From Allacma fusca (lineage: Eukaryota > Arthropoda > Collembola > Symphypleona > Sminthuridae): DNA of 64,000 bases. The notes under the pieces were generated by a model that was not told where the DNA came from, searched no databases, and worked only from the letters and a program-made list of their open reading frames with translations. This document shows, one piece after another, positions 53,179-64,000 of this stretch. The position numbers and the translations under genes are program-made. The stretch is from contig OX359246.1 in assembly GCA_947179485.1 (NCBI GenBank), positions 52,183,632 through 52,247,631 on the forward strand, written 5' to 3'. The stretch's first letter is position 1; every line of letters begins with the position of its first letter.

Positions 53179-54029
53179 AGTCAACGTGAGAGTAAATGGG
53201 AAACGTCTTCTAAAGAGTAAATCCAAGATCGTAATGATCTATTTATTGAGAAGTAAACACAATCACAGTTAAGCGCACAAATCTCATCGACATTGATCTA
53301 AAATAATAAAATAATAAATTGTAGTTAATTCTTAATCTAAATAATATGAATCGTTGTTGCTGTTTGCAACAATCAATCAACCAATGGATATTCAATTTAA
53401 TTTAATTACACTTACTTTGGAAGAACTCCTGATTTAGACTCGCCTTTAGTTTACCAAAATTTACGGACTCAACAATCTGTCTGAACAGGGGCTACCTATG
53501 GTGACAACTTGATGAGGTATACATGTCACTGTGTGTAATTCTTCCCTAAGCACTTTTCCGTGTTTAATTCGACTTTGGTATTGAATAAAAACTATCGTAT
53601 AAGTTCCTCTTTGAGTAAAAAAAGTTGTATGATACGACCAAATGAATATTTTCAAGTTGTGGTGGCTATAAACTACTTATTTTTAACTTTCTCACAAACG
53701 AAATTTAGGAGGGTAAACACATACGAGTGATCGAATCCAGCGGCACCCAAGGATCGTATCAAAATATGTATTGGTGGACAACTTCGTGTTTAGGAAAAAT
53801 CTGGGAGTCGGAGAGTTGAACATCACTATTAGAGTAGTTCATATATACATAATATTAATTTGAGGTCCTGATTTTTCAATGATATTTATACTGACGACTC
53901 CTATGATCCTGACGAGTTACTGGCACGCGATTTTGTTTCTATTCCCTATAAGTACACCTCAACCTTGATTCGGGACACTAAAGGAGCGCCTTACCGGAGA
54001 TGCCAATAGAACACTCCCCAAAGTCCAAA
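53179..54029. other. No gene seen
   Basis: No supported frame. The segment precedes the LINE copy and may hold its decayed 5' end. Confidence 0.35.
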
Positions 54030-54666
54030 CAATCAAAATCACGGAGTTTTCATCATTCATAGAAGTGAATGACCAGGAGATCTCCAAGGAAATCAGAAAG
54101 GCGAAAGAGGGCATCATAGCACATTATAGACAAAAAAAATGCAGGAACATGAATCCAGGTGTTCAGTAATGAATTCACAATTTGAATGGCAGGAGAAACT
54201 AATCGAGCAACTCCAGACGGACAATCAGACACTCCACCCAGTTCTTAGACAGAAAAATGTAGTCATTACTAGGCCTGGAAGAAAATAATGGAGAAACAAA
54301 TTAGGACATCACAGACTCCCTGAAGACAAAGCTAGGAAACGAAAACATCTAAATAAAAAACGCAGACTTTGACATCGTCTACAGAGTGGGAAAACGATCA
54401 ACCCAAGGAGGTCAAAATAAGCTCCAATCATGGTCAAACTCACTACAGTTTCCAAGGCCAGGGTACTGGTTAGAAGGTTTAATGAGCTTAGTAACGAAGC
54501 CCTCAAAATCAGGGAATATCTCACCAAAAACGAAGCCACAAATCCGTTCGCACTGCGAAACTTATTAAAGCACGCCTGTAATAATGGAGACGACCTGAAG
54601 TGGGTTGGGAGGAAAATAACAATTGGATCTAAATTCTATGAAGCTATTAACGACATTGTTACGTAG
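54030..54666 (+). pseudogene. LINE ORF1 (L1-ORF1p-like) remnant
   Basis: Across two frames with stops: SSFIEVNDQEISKEIRKAKE, WQEKLIEQLQTDNQTL (coiled-coil-like), EENNGET, DFDIVYRVGKRSTQG and MVKLTTVSKARVLVRRFNEL, then LKIREYLTKNEATN to 54666. The order coiled coil, RVGK, VKL...VLR matches the RNA-binding ORF1 proteins of L1-type LINEs (Transposase_22 family). ORF1p coats LINE RNA. An in-frame stop follows EENNGETN and another lies in the NENI region. Confidence 0.7.
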
Positions 54667-54848
54667 TGAACCCCTCGAATGAGTATACGAACGAACGGAT
54701 AACTACGCTTCACCTGATGTCCATTGTTAACCACATAGCCACAGGCGGCCCAATATCACGACAAACCAACTTGAACAAAATAATATAGTGAAATTGCTTT
54801 AAATTAAATTAAAAACTTTGCCAATTTTATTATTTTGAATACCCCGGC

Positions 54849-57745
54849 GTGCAGGAGGAACAAACAAGGGAGACCGAGCAGGGCAAAATAAAATTTGTCA
54901 GTAAAATCTGTAAAGTCATCAAATTCTTTTTTCTTGCGATCACACGTGAGAGTATCATTGTATTATTCATATATGCTAAACCAGGAGTTGAAAATAATTA
55001 CATTATGCTGAAATTAACAGATATACTGGACGACATTGCTATGGAATTCCCAGGTGAAAATATAATTAAATTTTTTCTCGGATCTGTCACACAGAAGTAT
55101 ACACACGGAAAGACGGAAATTTGGACTGCATCGTAAACAATAGGAGGTCACTTTATTTAAATACTTATCTGACCGAAATTTTATTCTACTATATGGTCGC
55201 TGCCCGAGCGATAACCCAGCAGAGTTTATGTTCTCATCCCCCTTCAGAAGAATATAGGGACAGGCTGAATGACAGGTTATGCAATATATCTGATATGGAG
55301 GACCCTCATATGTTTAACAAAGCCTTAATTGAGGTTGTGGTGATTTTGGCACATAGCTGCGGGATGCAACGTAGAATCTTGATGGTTGGCAATCAGGGCA
55401 GGAACAAACCATGGTATGGCCAAGAATGCCAAAAGTCACACAGAGGTGTCACCCAAAAATTAAAAATCCTAACACAAGGCTTTTATTCTGTAGTCCTATT
55501 AAGGGAGTACCACTAGGCGAGAAAACTATAAACGTTTACTCAAATCAGAGAAAACATACCATGCAGAGCGTAAAAAATTAGGATGAGGAATAGAAAGTCA
55601 ATATCGTTTTTAGAAAACATTTACCTCATTTAAACTCCGCCCAATTAATTATAGCCCAATCTCACTGAATGAATGCAAATGTTTTACTCAAAATTAATGC
55701 CCTCAAAACCGCCGAGTGAATGCACACAGCAAATATTTCAATAATATAATAACAAGAAGCCCTTACGGCCCTGAAAAATAATAAGTCCTTTGGCTTAGAC
55801 AACATACCAAACGAATTAGGGAAACACACCACCACTGTGCTAACACAGAAGCTCTTACCCCTCTTCAACACAATGCTAACTCTCGGCACTACCCCACGAG
55901 AATGGTCAATAATAGAAATCGTTATGTTAGACAAGAAGGGCGATAAACGTTTACCAAATAATCACCGAGGAATCGCCCTTATCAATACGATTACTGAAAT
56001 CTTTACCAGGATACATTACAACAGGTTGTATGCTTGGTCCGAACTTAACAAAATCTTGTCTGAAACGCAGGATGGGTTAAGAAAACACCGGAGTTTTGCA
56101 GACCTAATTTTCTTGTTATCCATTAGCCAGATAAGGCTAAGAACGCCTGGGGGTAAATTATTTGCGTTATTTGTTGACCTGGCCAGAGCCTTAAATTCCC
56201 TTAAGCATTCCCTGCTATGTATGAAGCTTGCATAATGATCAGGGTAGGCAAGACCCATACCCATGCCTTTGATCTTTCCCAGGGCGTCCTGCAAGGAGAC
56301 ATTCTCAGCACTCTGCTCTTTGCCTTCTACACCTCGGATCTGCATAGATTCTTTGTTTTGAAGGGTGCCTTAGCCGTGGGGCTAGGTGGCTCAAACTTGG
56401 TCAACCATCTTCTCCTGGCCGATGACAATGTCACTTTAGCGGACTCAAGGCTGAGACTCCAATCAAAAATAGATGCACTGGATGAAAACTTTGATATAAA
56501 TTACCTATCAATCAGCTATCCAAAAATAAGAATATTATTTTTCGAAATGGAGTTAAATTGCTCCAATAATGGAAATGGTATCTGAAAGGAAACCCTATTG
56601 AAGATGTCGCAGGAATACATTCATCTGGGACTAAAATTCACCGCTTTGGGGGCTACCGCTCCGTGGCAAAGGAAATGAAGCGCAAGTCCGTAGCTACAAT
56701 AGGACCAGTGATAAAAACCCTTACTCCATCTAGAACACACTCGTGGGAATCAAGAATAAAATTCTTAAATTCAAAAGTCATTCTGTAAATGACATGCATG
56801 AGATTTTGGCGATAAATGTATCCTCTGAATTGGACAAAATCAGTTTTTGAGAAGAAATTTGCTCTGTTTGCCTCAAAGCACTCCATCCTACGGTTTTAGA
56901 ATAGAAACAGGCAGCATCAAGGTCTTTTACAGGGTGATCATATGGGCCCTTAGATTTTCGTTCAAATTATTATTAATGTCACATACAAGATTGCCTAAAA
57001 TCTGCTACGAACTCTCACACCTCCTTAGTCGCAGGAACCCTCTTCAGGGAAATAAAATGGTATGGCAAGTATTTATTCGCAGCGTTCTGTACAGACAAGG
57101 TTGTGCGGCGGTGTGGGAGTTTCAGTCCACTGAATACCTTGCAAGATTCTTCCCAAACCTCAGCTCAATGACTCATAAATTCTTTATACAGGAGGATCTA
57201 GATCGTATTGCCTCCTCATCATCACTCCTACTATATAGGAAAATTAAAAACCACTTCTGGGTACCTACTCCACAATATTCCTCTTCAATATATAAGACTA
57301 ATTGCGAATATTAGGCTCAATTCCTCCACCGTGTATACTTCCAGAGTTAAACTTAAAATTACATACCCCGACCGTTGCGTAGAGTGTAACCTCCAGGAAC
57401 AAAATAATATACTCCATATTCTAACCAGGTGCAGTATATACAGCCCAGAAAGGCAAATGTATCTGGGTAAATATAATGTAATTAATTACAAATCTGAACG
57501 CTCACTGCTCGCTCTCTTTAAGGACCCTCCTAAGGAGTTCATCTTCGATGTTTTTAAGTTTATTCATAGTTGCTGAATACGAAATAATTTTCTTAATTGC
57601 CTTTAATCTAAAAACACAGGCCAACCAAAGGTTGGCATTCCTCTTAGCATACTTACATTTACTTTAGATTATTATTTTTAAAACCATTGATTATTGTTCG
57701 GATGATATGGGCGCCGCCCGAAGAGAATCCTGAATAAATTGAATT
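54849..57745 (+). pseudogene. LINE ORF2 relic (copy 2): endonuclease trace and RT
   Basis: An endonuclease trace (VLFIYAKPGVENNY, 54849-55136) and linker (KPWYGQECQKS, near 55420) precede RT pieces: KNNKSFGLDNIPNELGK, HRGIALINTITEIFTR and LFALFVDLARALNSLKHSLL (55780-56235). Then come LSQGVLQGDILSTLLFAFYT and LADD (56217-56585), PSYGFRIETGSIKVFYRVII (56847-57314) and a terminal CVEC...HILTRC zinc motif (57208-57576). It matches the relic at 46130-48990 throughout. The element ends near GAATAAATTGAATTG (57733-57747). Frameshifts and stops are frequent. Confidence 0.82.
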
Positions 57746-57753
57746 GATTTAAA

Positions 57754-58445
57754 TTGAAAAAAACATATAAACTGCTTATCATATTAAACTTACATGAAGA
57801 GGCTGGAATGCTTGCAGAATTTCATAGATTATCCAAGGACTATATAAACCAGAACTACAGCATAATAATTGCCAAATACGATCAGTGGATGGTAAACAAT
57901 GATGTTCGCCGCATGCTGGAAAGGCACCACAATTATAGTAAATTAAAAACAAACATTAATTTAGACCACTACTTAAAACTAGGGATGAAGTGGAACGTAG
58001 TTAGACTCATACTAGGGTTGAGAGTCGGCTCGCCATACTTAAAGGTTAAAGACAAAGTTATAAAGTTAAACGCAATCCGACAGGTGTGGAAGAATGAGAA
58101 GACAAGCAAATGCGAATTATGCAACACAGGGGAAGACAAAGATAGCTTCCACGTAATGGTTGTATGCCCTCATTACAAAGGTGGAAGACATCTGATAAGT
58201 GAATACATAAACGATACTTACAATAGGCAAACCTACATTGAAAATATGTTCAAAACCAATAAAAAGTGTAAGGACTATCACAAGATATATGTATACTGGT
58301 GCTCTGTGGCTAAAGTTCGAGAGTTATACTACAATTTAATTGAATATGATGAATAAGACGTAATGTAATATGAAATGATTAATGGCTGTAAGGGCTAAGG
58401 CCAATTATCGACCTGAAATAAATTATTATTATTATATTATTATTA
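57754..58445 (+). pseudogene. 5'-truncated LINE 3' end of another family
   Basis: One open frame (57754-58356, 200 codons) covers only the RT C-terminal region: LKLGMKWNVVRLILGLRVGS and a zinc motif CELCNTGEDKDSFHVMVVC. The frame itself is intact to its stop. The element ends in AAATAAATTATTATTATTA (58420-58445), a LINE-type tail. It directly abuts the end of the preceding LINE relic. The 5' truncation is typical of incomplete reverse transcription. Confidence 0.7.
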
Positions 58446-60150
58446 AACTTACAAATCTCTTTTAGGCAAAATTGTGTTCCTTAGCACTAAAATTTATGAA
58501 CAATGGTTAGAATACATTTAAATTTAGCTGCCACGGGTACGTACAAATAGTTACAATTTTGATTCTCTGTAATTCATTGTTGTACGTCCACGCAGTCTCA
58601 TCAATAACCATGAGGGTAAAATGCTACAGACATTTCGTGAAATGTGTTTCTGCTACTTAGACACACTTTATAGCAAGATTTCCCTACAATCATAGTGCCA
58701 ATTCGGAAACATTTATGGCATTATGAAGTAATATATGAAGTGCTATTGAATTTCATTGCCGATTACCATCAGATGATTTTTCATTCCGAACAAATTTTGT
58801 CTACAATTTAAATCGGACATTTAAGGACACGTAATTATTTATCTCCTTTGTTTTTTACGCTTGAGTTCACTTATTATAACCATCTTCATTTTTGCTTTGT
58901 TAAAAATCAGTTTATTCGATTTATAAAACGTTTTACCATTAGATAGGCAACTTTCTTCAGTTTCCTCCCGTGCCTAAAATATGCAGCTCAATGGTTTCTT
59001 ATTGTATATATTTGAAGACCTATCAATTGGCTACAAGAGGGCATTAAAAAAATTGGGGTTTATACTCCGGTATGCCCGGGGGCTTTACAGTTTTCTGTAC
59101 CTCCTTTATTAGGTTTTGAATTCACATATATGCAACCATGCTGGCCCGATAGCTGCATACTGTGAAGTGGGACCCTCCGTCCATTCCACACTTTACTCAA
59201 TAACCGGCCTATATGTTAACTCGCCATTATATGACTAATACCCAAAGTAGAGACAACGTGTCCCCGCACGTATGCTTTCCGCTATATGAGCACATACAGT
59301 TTCGTGGCACATACTTGGGGTAACATACAGCATCCCACCAGCTTTGTAAGTATGTATATCACAACACAAATACGCAGACTTGGCTACAGAAAGAGAGTGA
59401 AATGTAAAGCTATAGGTAGAGAGGGAGGATATGCAGACAAGGGAGGAGACATGGGATATACCAAGGACACAATCTTATCCGAATATCAGCAGTCGCAGTA
59501 TATGCAAATACACCGATTCATCTTACGAATCATTATCAGTGTACGGCACACACTATTCCTACTACTACTCTTCCAAGAATGCGCAACATGCCTCCAAACC
59601 TCATTTGCATACCGATAGTGTATAGGGAAAGATAGAAGAGCCTGAAATTATTTTGGGGTGAGCTAGAGTCGAAATCCGGCTCTTCTGCAACCTTACAGAT
59701 TGGCTACACCACCCGACCGTCAGGCTAGGTCCAAGAGGGCATAAATGTTTTAATTGAAAATTACAAATATTCAATTAAATAATGGTTCATTTTTTGAAAG
59801 TAAAGAACTGCAAACTTTGCGCTTTCCAAAGATTCCTGAATTTTGCTCCATCTGCTTCACCACTACACATTTTCGATAAAGTTTGGGGAATTATAAAGAG
59901 CAAAATTTGAAAAAACTTGAAGAAAAGTGTTCTCGGGGTACATCATGTTGAGAGAAATTGTTTTTTGCACGTGAATGCATTCTATTTAAATCAATGCACA
60001 CTTGTCGAAAGTGCCCAAGTCACTTCGTTTTTGTCCTAAAATTAAGTTCCTAAATAACAACAATGACAATTACATGAACCGAAATGAATTAAACTTCATT
60101 ATCGCACACCAGTTCCCAATTAAATTTCCAAGCCTGAATTGTTTTCGCTG
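58446..60150. other. No gene seen
   Basis: Frames at 59286-59618 and 59431-59625 overlap in two phases and are unrecognised; the second is Ser/Tyr-rich. No RNA gene noticed. Confidence 0.35.
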
Positions 60151-60370
60151 TCAGAAAAATCCTATTCCCGTTCCCATAGTTCGGGTTTGGGTGCAAGGCA
60201 AAACACAGTACCCAAATTGCAGCCGAAATCTTGGGAACAAATGTCACCTAAACTCGAGATTCTTAAAATTCTGGTACCCCAACCCGTTCCCGTTCCCAAA
60301 TATAATTTTGGGTGCACCAAAACCCGTACCCAAAACGCTGGAAGACGTTCCCGCACCCGAAAAAGAATTT
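60151..60370. repeat. GTTCCC/GGGTGC word array
   Basis: CCCGTTCCCATAG, GGGTTTGGGTGC, GTACCCAAA and CCCGTTCCCGTTCCC words in both orientations. Two overlapping frames through it are only translated repeats. Confidence 0.6.
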
Positions 60371-60884
60371 CACATAATGATAAAAGCAATTATACAGATC
60401 AAATACTTATTGGTTTAATTTTTGCTATTATAATATAATACACCGTGAATATAATAAATAATTTAAATAATATACCAACCTATTAACTTACCAGCCTTAG
60501 TTGCACTTGAAGTGCTTTTGAAGAATTGGATTCAATTGTAAAATGAGTATACACAACTGATTGTTTCTTTTGTTTAATTCGGTATTATCCAAAAAAAATC
60601 CAAGTCTACTACTAGATCCATTTTTTTAATTTCTTATTGTGAGAGGTTTTAATAGGCACCGAACTTACTACAATAAGTAAACATTTAGCAAATTTGACTT
60701 ATTACTAATTCCGAAGAACAATTTAAAGTTACTTTGCAACCGCGAAGCACAACATGTAATTATTTATTATCACATTTCAATATTTCATCATTTGATGTAA
60801 GATGGTTTGTTCAAAAAATAGTTTCCCTCTAAACAATAGTAACGACTCAACCATAGTTGTTCACACCATGCCAATCAATGGTCG
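60371..60884. other. No gene seen
   Basis: AT-rich spacer between two word arrays. Confidence 0.4.
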
Positions 60885-61133
60885 TTATGGGTACAAAAAG
60901 TTTGTCCCCGTTCCCGTTCCTGTTCCCACTCAACGAGTACTCCCCTTAAGTGTTCCCGTACCCAGACCCGTTCCCGTAATCGTGGGAACAGTATTTTACG
61001 TACCCGTTCCTATGAATTTATTTAAAATGCGTTCCCGGACCCGTTCCTGTACCCAGAAATTGAAAATGTTTTGTACCCGTACCTGTTCCCACAGCTTGTG
61101 TTCCCGGTCCCGTTCCCGGGTCCAAGTATTACT
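60885..61133. repeat. GTTCCC/GTACCC word array
   Basis: Dense CCCGTTCCCGTTCC and GTACCCGTTCC words, ending CCCGGGTCCAAGTATTACTG. A frame at 60802-61140 translates to PVPVPV and RSRS runs and is not a gene. No duplication found. Confidence 0.6.
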
Positions 61134-61669
61134 GTACTAAAGTGTACTAAACGTTACCGCGTAATAACTAGTTGTTCAATTCTACAGGGATTATGTACCG
61201 AGTCGCGTTGTGGAGGGTTTAAAAGTAATATTACTTAATCTTTAAGATCAATTGCTGACCCAAAGATAATTATTCTACATAAACAATGCATCTGAAGAAT
61301 ATATACCGGCACTGGCTGTAAACCATTTGTTAGTCACATTTGAAGAAAGCGTTAATTCGAGGAAAATCTTTTTAAAGTGTGAAACTTTTAGCAGAAATTG
61401 CACAATCCACTAATAATTATTTAAATATATTTTACATTAATTTGTAGCACACTTTAGAACTAACGTAGATAATACAGCTACTATACTGAAACAGGAGTTC
61501 TATTTTCATTAAAGCCGTTAAGCAGTGTTATTAAACTTTCAGGTCAGGATCCGTGTGTAGAAATTCCAGGGAAAAAAATGGAATGGAATATGCAAATTGA
61601 ATTGTCTACTTGTGTAAATAAAGTACTTTCACGTCTTACAAGATCAGGTTTGAGTGTGTTTCTAGGAGA
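61134..61669. other. No gene seen
   Basis: No supported frame or repeat. Confidence 0.4.
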
Positions 61670-62014
61670 TGATAAAAGTACCCACTCGTACCCGGAACAA
61701 CAGGCGTGGGAACGGGATCATGTGTAGACTGTACCCGTTCCCAGTGGGAACGGGAACAAAATGAAGATCAATGTTCCTGTTCCCAACGGTCGGGTCCACT
61801 TGAGTAAGTTTCTGTTCCTGTACCCAAACTAGTTGGGAACAAAATATTTGTTCCCGTACCCGTTCTCATGTACCCGGGTGTCATCCGTTCTCGTAACGAA
61901 ATCAATCATGTAATTAACGTTATACTTGCAAGATTCCGTTATATACGGGTACCCATTTTGAGCATACCGTTCCCGATCCCGATGGGAACAGGTCCCATTC
62001 AGCCTGTATTGCAC

Positions 62015-62973
62015 CAGCGATGGAAAACCGAAAAATATAGTTTCGGTAAATACCTTAACGTTTCTGTCAGAATTATTTAAGTTAACGTTATAGTTTGCGT
62101 TATCTGAAGAAAGGGTTATTGGTAAAAACGGTTACGGCTTCCTTGTTATTCTGTTAAACGGTTAAAAACGGTTTTCCAAAATTACGGTTACAGCTTCCAT
62201 AACATACAGCTAAACGGTTAAAAACGGTTTTCCAAAATTACGGTTACAGCTTCCATAACATACAGCTAAACGGTTAAAAACGGTTTTCCAAAATTACGGT
62301 TACAGCTTCCATAACATACAGCTAAACTGTTTAAAACGGTTTTCCAAAATTACGATTACAGCTTCCATAACATACAGCTAAACGGTTAAAAACGGTTATA
62401 AAAATAATGTTTTCTAATTTTAATCACAGAAATATAAACGTATAGCTTATTTATTGAAAAAACAATAACAGGAACTGCATGGAAACACAAAATGCCTCTC
62501 AGATCCATTTACTCGAAGAAATAGAATGGTGTTCAGAAGTTCATCTGTCAATCTCATTCTTCTGTCAGACAACATGTACTTGCTTATAGACTAAATTACT
62601 TGCTTCTGTGTCCATAATTACCTAATGTAAATTGCTACGGAATGACTTTATGTAGTTTGTATATACGCCATAAAGATAGCACTTGAAAGAATTAGTTCAA
62701 GTGAAACGAAATAGAAATGTTTTTGTCTCATTTGAGATCAGCCTTAAGGAGCTTACAAGACGGTAAAATATAGGATTTGTAAAAACGGAAAATAACGTTT
62801 ATATTTTTGGTTATGGTTTACGGTTTTGGTTTTAAAAATCCAACCTTTGGGTTAGTTTTAGTTTAACGTTATTACATATTTTCCGTTTCGTTTTAGTTAC
62901 TGTAAACCGTTTTCTCTTTTTTCCCGATAATAACTTTATTCAATAACGTTATGAATAACGTTATCCATCCCTG
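62015..62973. mobile_element. hAT-like element with AACGGTTA/TAACGTTA words
   Basis: A 959-bp element with ends CAGCGATGGAAAAC and, from the right, CAGGGATGGATAAC (12 of 14 identical), and an exact 8-bp duplication tattgcac (62007-62014 and 62974-62981). The interior has AAACCG, TAACGTTA and AACGGTTAAAAACGG words, including a 56-bp tandem array. No coding region is visible. Confidence 0.88.
62125..62400. repeat. 56-bp tandem array inside the hAT-like element
   Basis: About five units of 56 bp, each containing CAGCTTCCATAACATACAGC and CGGTTAAAAACGGTTTTCC. Units differ by a few substitutions. Confidence 0.88.
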
Positions 62974-63136
62974 TATTGCACCCAATCCCTTATTTGTTCC
63001 TGTTCCCACATACTATAATTGGAAAGGGTGGTTCCCAAAACTGTACCAAGAAGTTTGGGGCAAAACATTTTGCACCCAAATCATACCCGTTCCCATTCCT
63101 GTAAGCATTCACCCGGATGTCACCCGTTCCCATGAC

Positions 63137-63740
63137 AGGAACTGCCACCTGGCGAGCCTCCCCCAATTTCTTAGCTTTCTCGTTAAAACTTTTAATCCCA
63201 ATCAATGTACTGTGCTCTCCGAAAGAAATGATTACCAGTGTGCCAATGTTCCAGCCTATTCCGGACCTGTTTTTCCCTTGTCATATATCATTTACTGCAA
63301 CTTTGCCGCTCTTATGTGCCCAGTTTGCTCAGCGCTCTTTGTTTCCGAATTTTAAAATCAAAAAGTTTTATTCAAGCTAGCGTTGACGTCATTCTTTTAA
63401 ATATATTATTGATAGCTTGCTAAAATTTCGGTGCATAAAATATGGGATCACATCAATTGCACGTAACCTATGGTTCGTAAGTACAGATATCATGTAGCAC
63501 CTCATCTTGAAACTTTTTGAGTGGTTTACGACTAAAAATATATCAAGTGCTACTTTAACATGAAGTGTCAAGTGGCATTTGAACTTCCGTCAAGTGTTAC
63601 TTGCAAGAGCATTCATGGCCAATATTTGTATTTAAAATGCTCTTAAACTCGATGCTTGTTAAAAGACAAAAGTGTTGTTTGCTGTGTTACATTTATAATA
63701 TTTTGAAACTTAATATTCCTATTCATATGCAAATCATCAA
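63137..63740. other. No gene seen
   Basis: Short frames only. A patch of CAAGTGCTACTT/CAAGTGTTACTT words lies at 63543-63603. Confidence 0.4.
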
Positions 63741-63905
63741 GGTTGCACAAATGAAAATGCCCCGGGCCTGTCCACCTGAAATTGCCCTGAAAATGCAGAA
63801 AATCCACTGATAGTGCCGAAAATTCCCAGGAAATGGCTTACCCTGAAAATGCTCAGCATCTTCGGCAGTCATTTTCGGCATATTGGGCATTATGGCGAAA
63901 ACATA
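63741..63905. repeat. CCGAAAATG/GCCCTGAAAATG word array
   Basis: GCCCTGAAAATGC, GTGCCGAAAATTCCC and CATTTTCGGCA words recur in both orientations, related to 5923-6024. Ends were not resolved. Confidence 0.4.
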
Positions 63906-64000
63906 CACTATGACTGTTATTGCTTCTTTAGCGTACATGAGGGAAGTTGTATACAATAATAAAACCCATTAAGTCAAACCCAGAAAATTTAACTGCTGTT

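Larger units (their letters stand above)
61670..63136. repeat. GTTCCC word element interrupted by a hAT-like insertion
   Basis: The left block (61670-62014) and right block (62982-63136) carry the same GTTCCC/GGGAAC words. CAGGCGTGGGAACGGG at 61701 and the complement of CCCGTTCCCATGACAG at the right (ends 63136) share GTGGGAACGGG-type ends in inverted orientation. Between them sits the 62015-62973 element. The flanking 8-mers of the outer element do not match. Confidence 0.5.

Noticed and set aside
59286..59625. Two overlapping open frames as a possible host exon
   Set aside because: No recognisable domain, no clear splice signals, and two phases equally open.
60802..61140. 112-codon open frame with PVPVPV runs
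   Set aside because: It follows the GTTCCC/GTACCC words, and neighbouring frames show the same artefact.

Overview
This window looks like transposon-rich intergenic DNA from an invertebrate animal, most likely an arthropod. The reasons are a BEL/Pao retrotransposon with an envelope-like gene, a Helitron, CR1/L2-like and L1-ORF1-like LINEs, a Tc1-like element, and a gene family (DUF4806 plus Transposase_21-like) common in arthropod genomes. Introns have GT-AG ends and the DNA is AT-rich. I see no convincing ordinary host gene, tRNA, rRNA or CRISPR array. One run of N (34767-34966) is an assembly gap.

Layout. 1-8990: short non-autonomous elements and degenerate word arrays, plus a decayed LINE endonuclease fragment (about 6720-7620). 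8992-19429: one BEL/Pao element with near-identical LTRs but broken gag, pol and env-like frames. 19841-21839: three nested short elements. 22128-26034 (minus): Helitron relic. 26260-29796 (plus): nearly complete CR1/L2-like LINE with an NPGP (2A-like) motif before a PHD finger. 29985-31190: tandem array of exact 20-bp units. 31200-31680: strong palindromes. 31724-32400: hAT-like element. 34433-34766: Tc1-like end running into the gap. 34967-35815: tandem repeat of about 147 bp. 39554-43853: a DNA transposon with TIRs carrying a spliced DUF4806 gene and a decayed transposase. 46130-58445: three LINE relics, an antisense LINE insert and a Ty3/gypsy-like relic. 60150-63136: GTTCCC/GTACCC word arrays containing another perfectly bounded hAT-like element.

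The most interesting pattern is a recurrent class of short elements. Each is bounded by CAG-type terminal inverted repeats; four have an exact or 7/8 8-bp target duplication and one more is exact at E1. The interiors are degenerate iterations of a word specific to that family (GGAATC, TTACTTACTC, AACGGTTA, CCCTGCTGAA, CAGGTTCGGGT, GGGTAC/GTTCCC). One of them encodes what may be a BED-finger start of a hAT transposase between two flanking word arrays. This suggests hAT derivatives whose subterminal repeats expanded until they dominate the element.

The genes here do not form a pathway. Each coding piece belongs to a mobile element, and almost all are broken by stops, frameshifts or internal deletions. 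The best-preserved frames are the BEL/Pao reverse transcriptase, the LINE reverse transcriptase at 27336-29654, and the DUF4806 exons.
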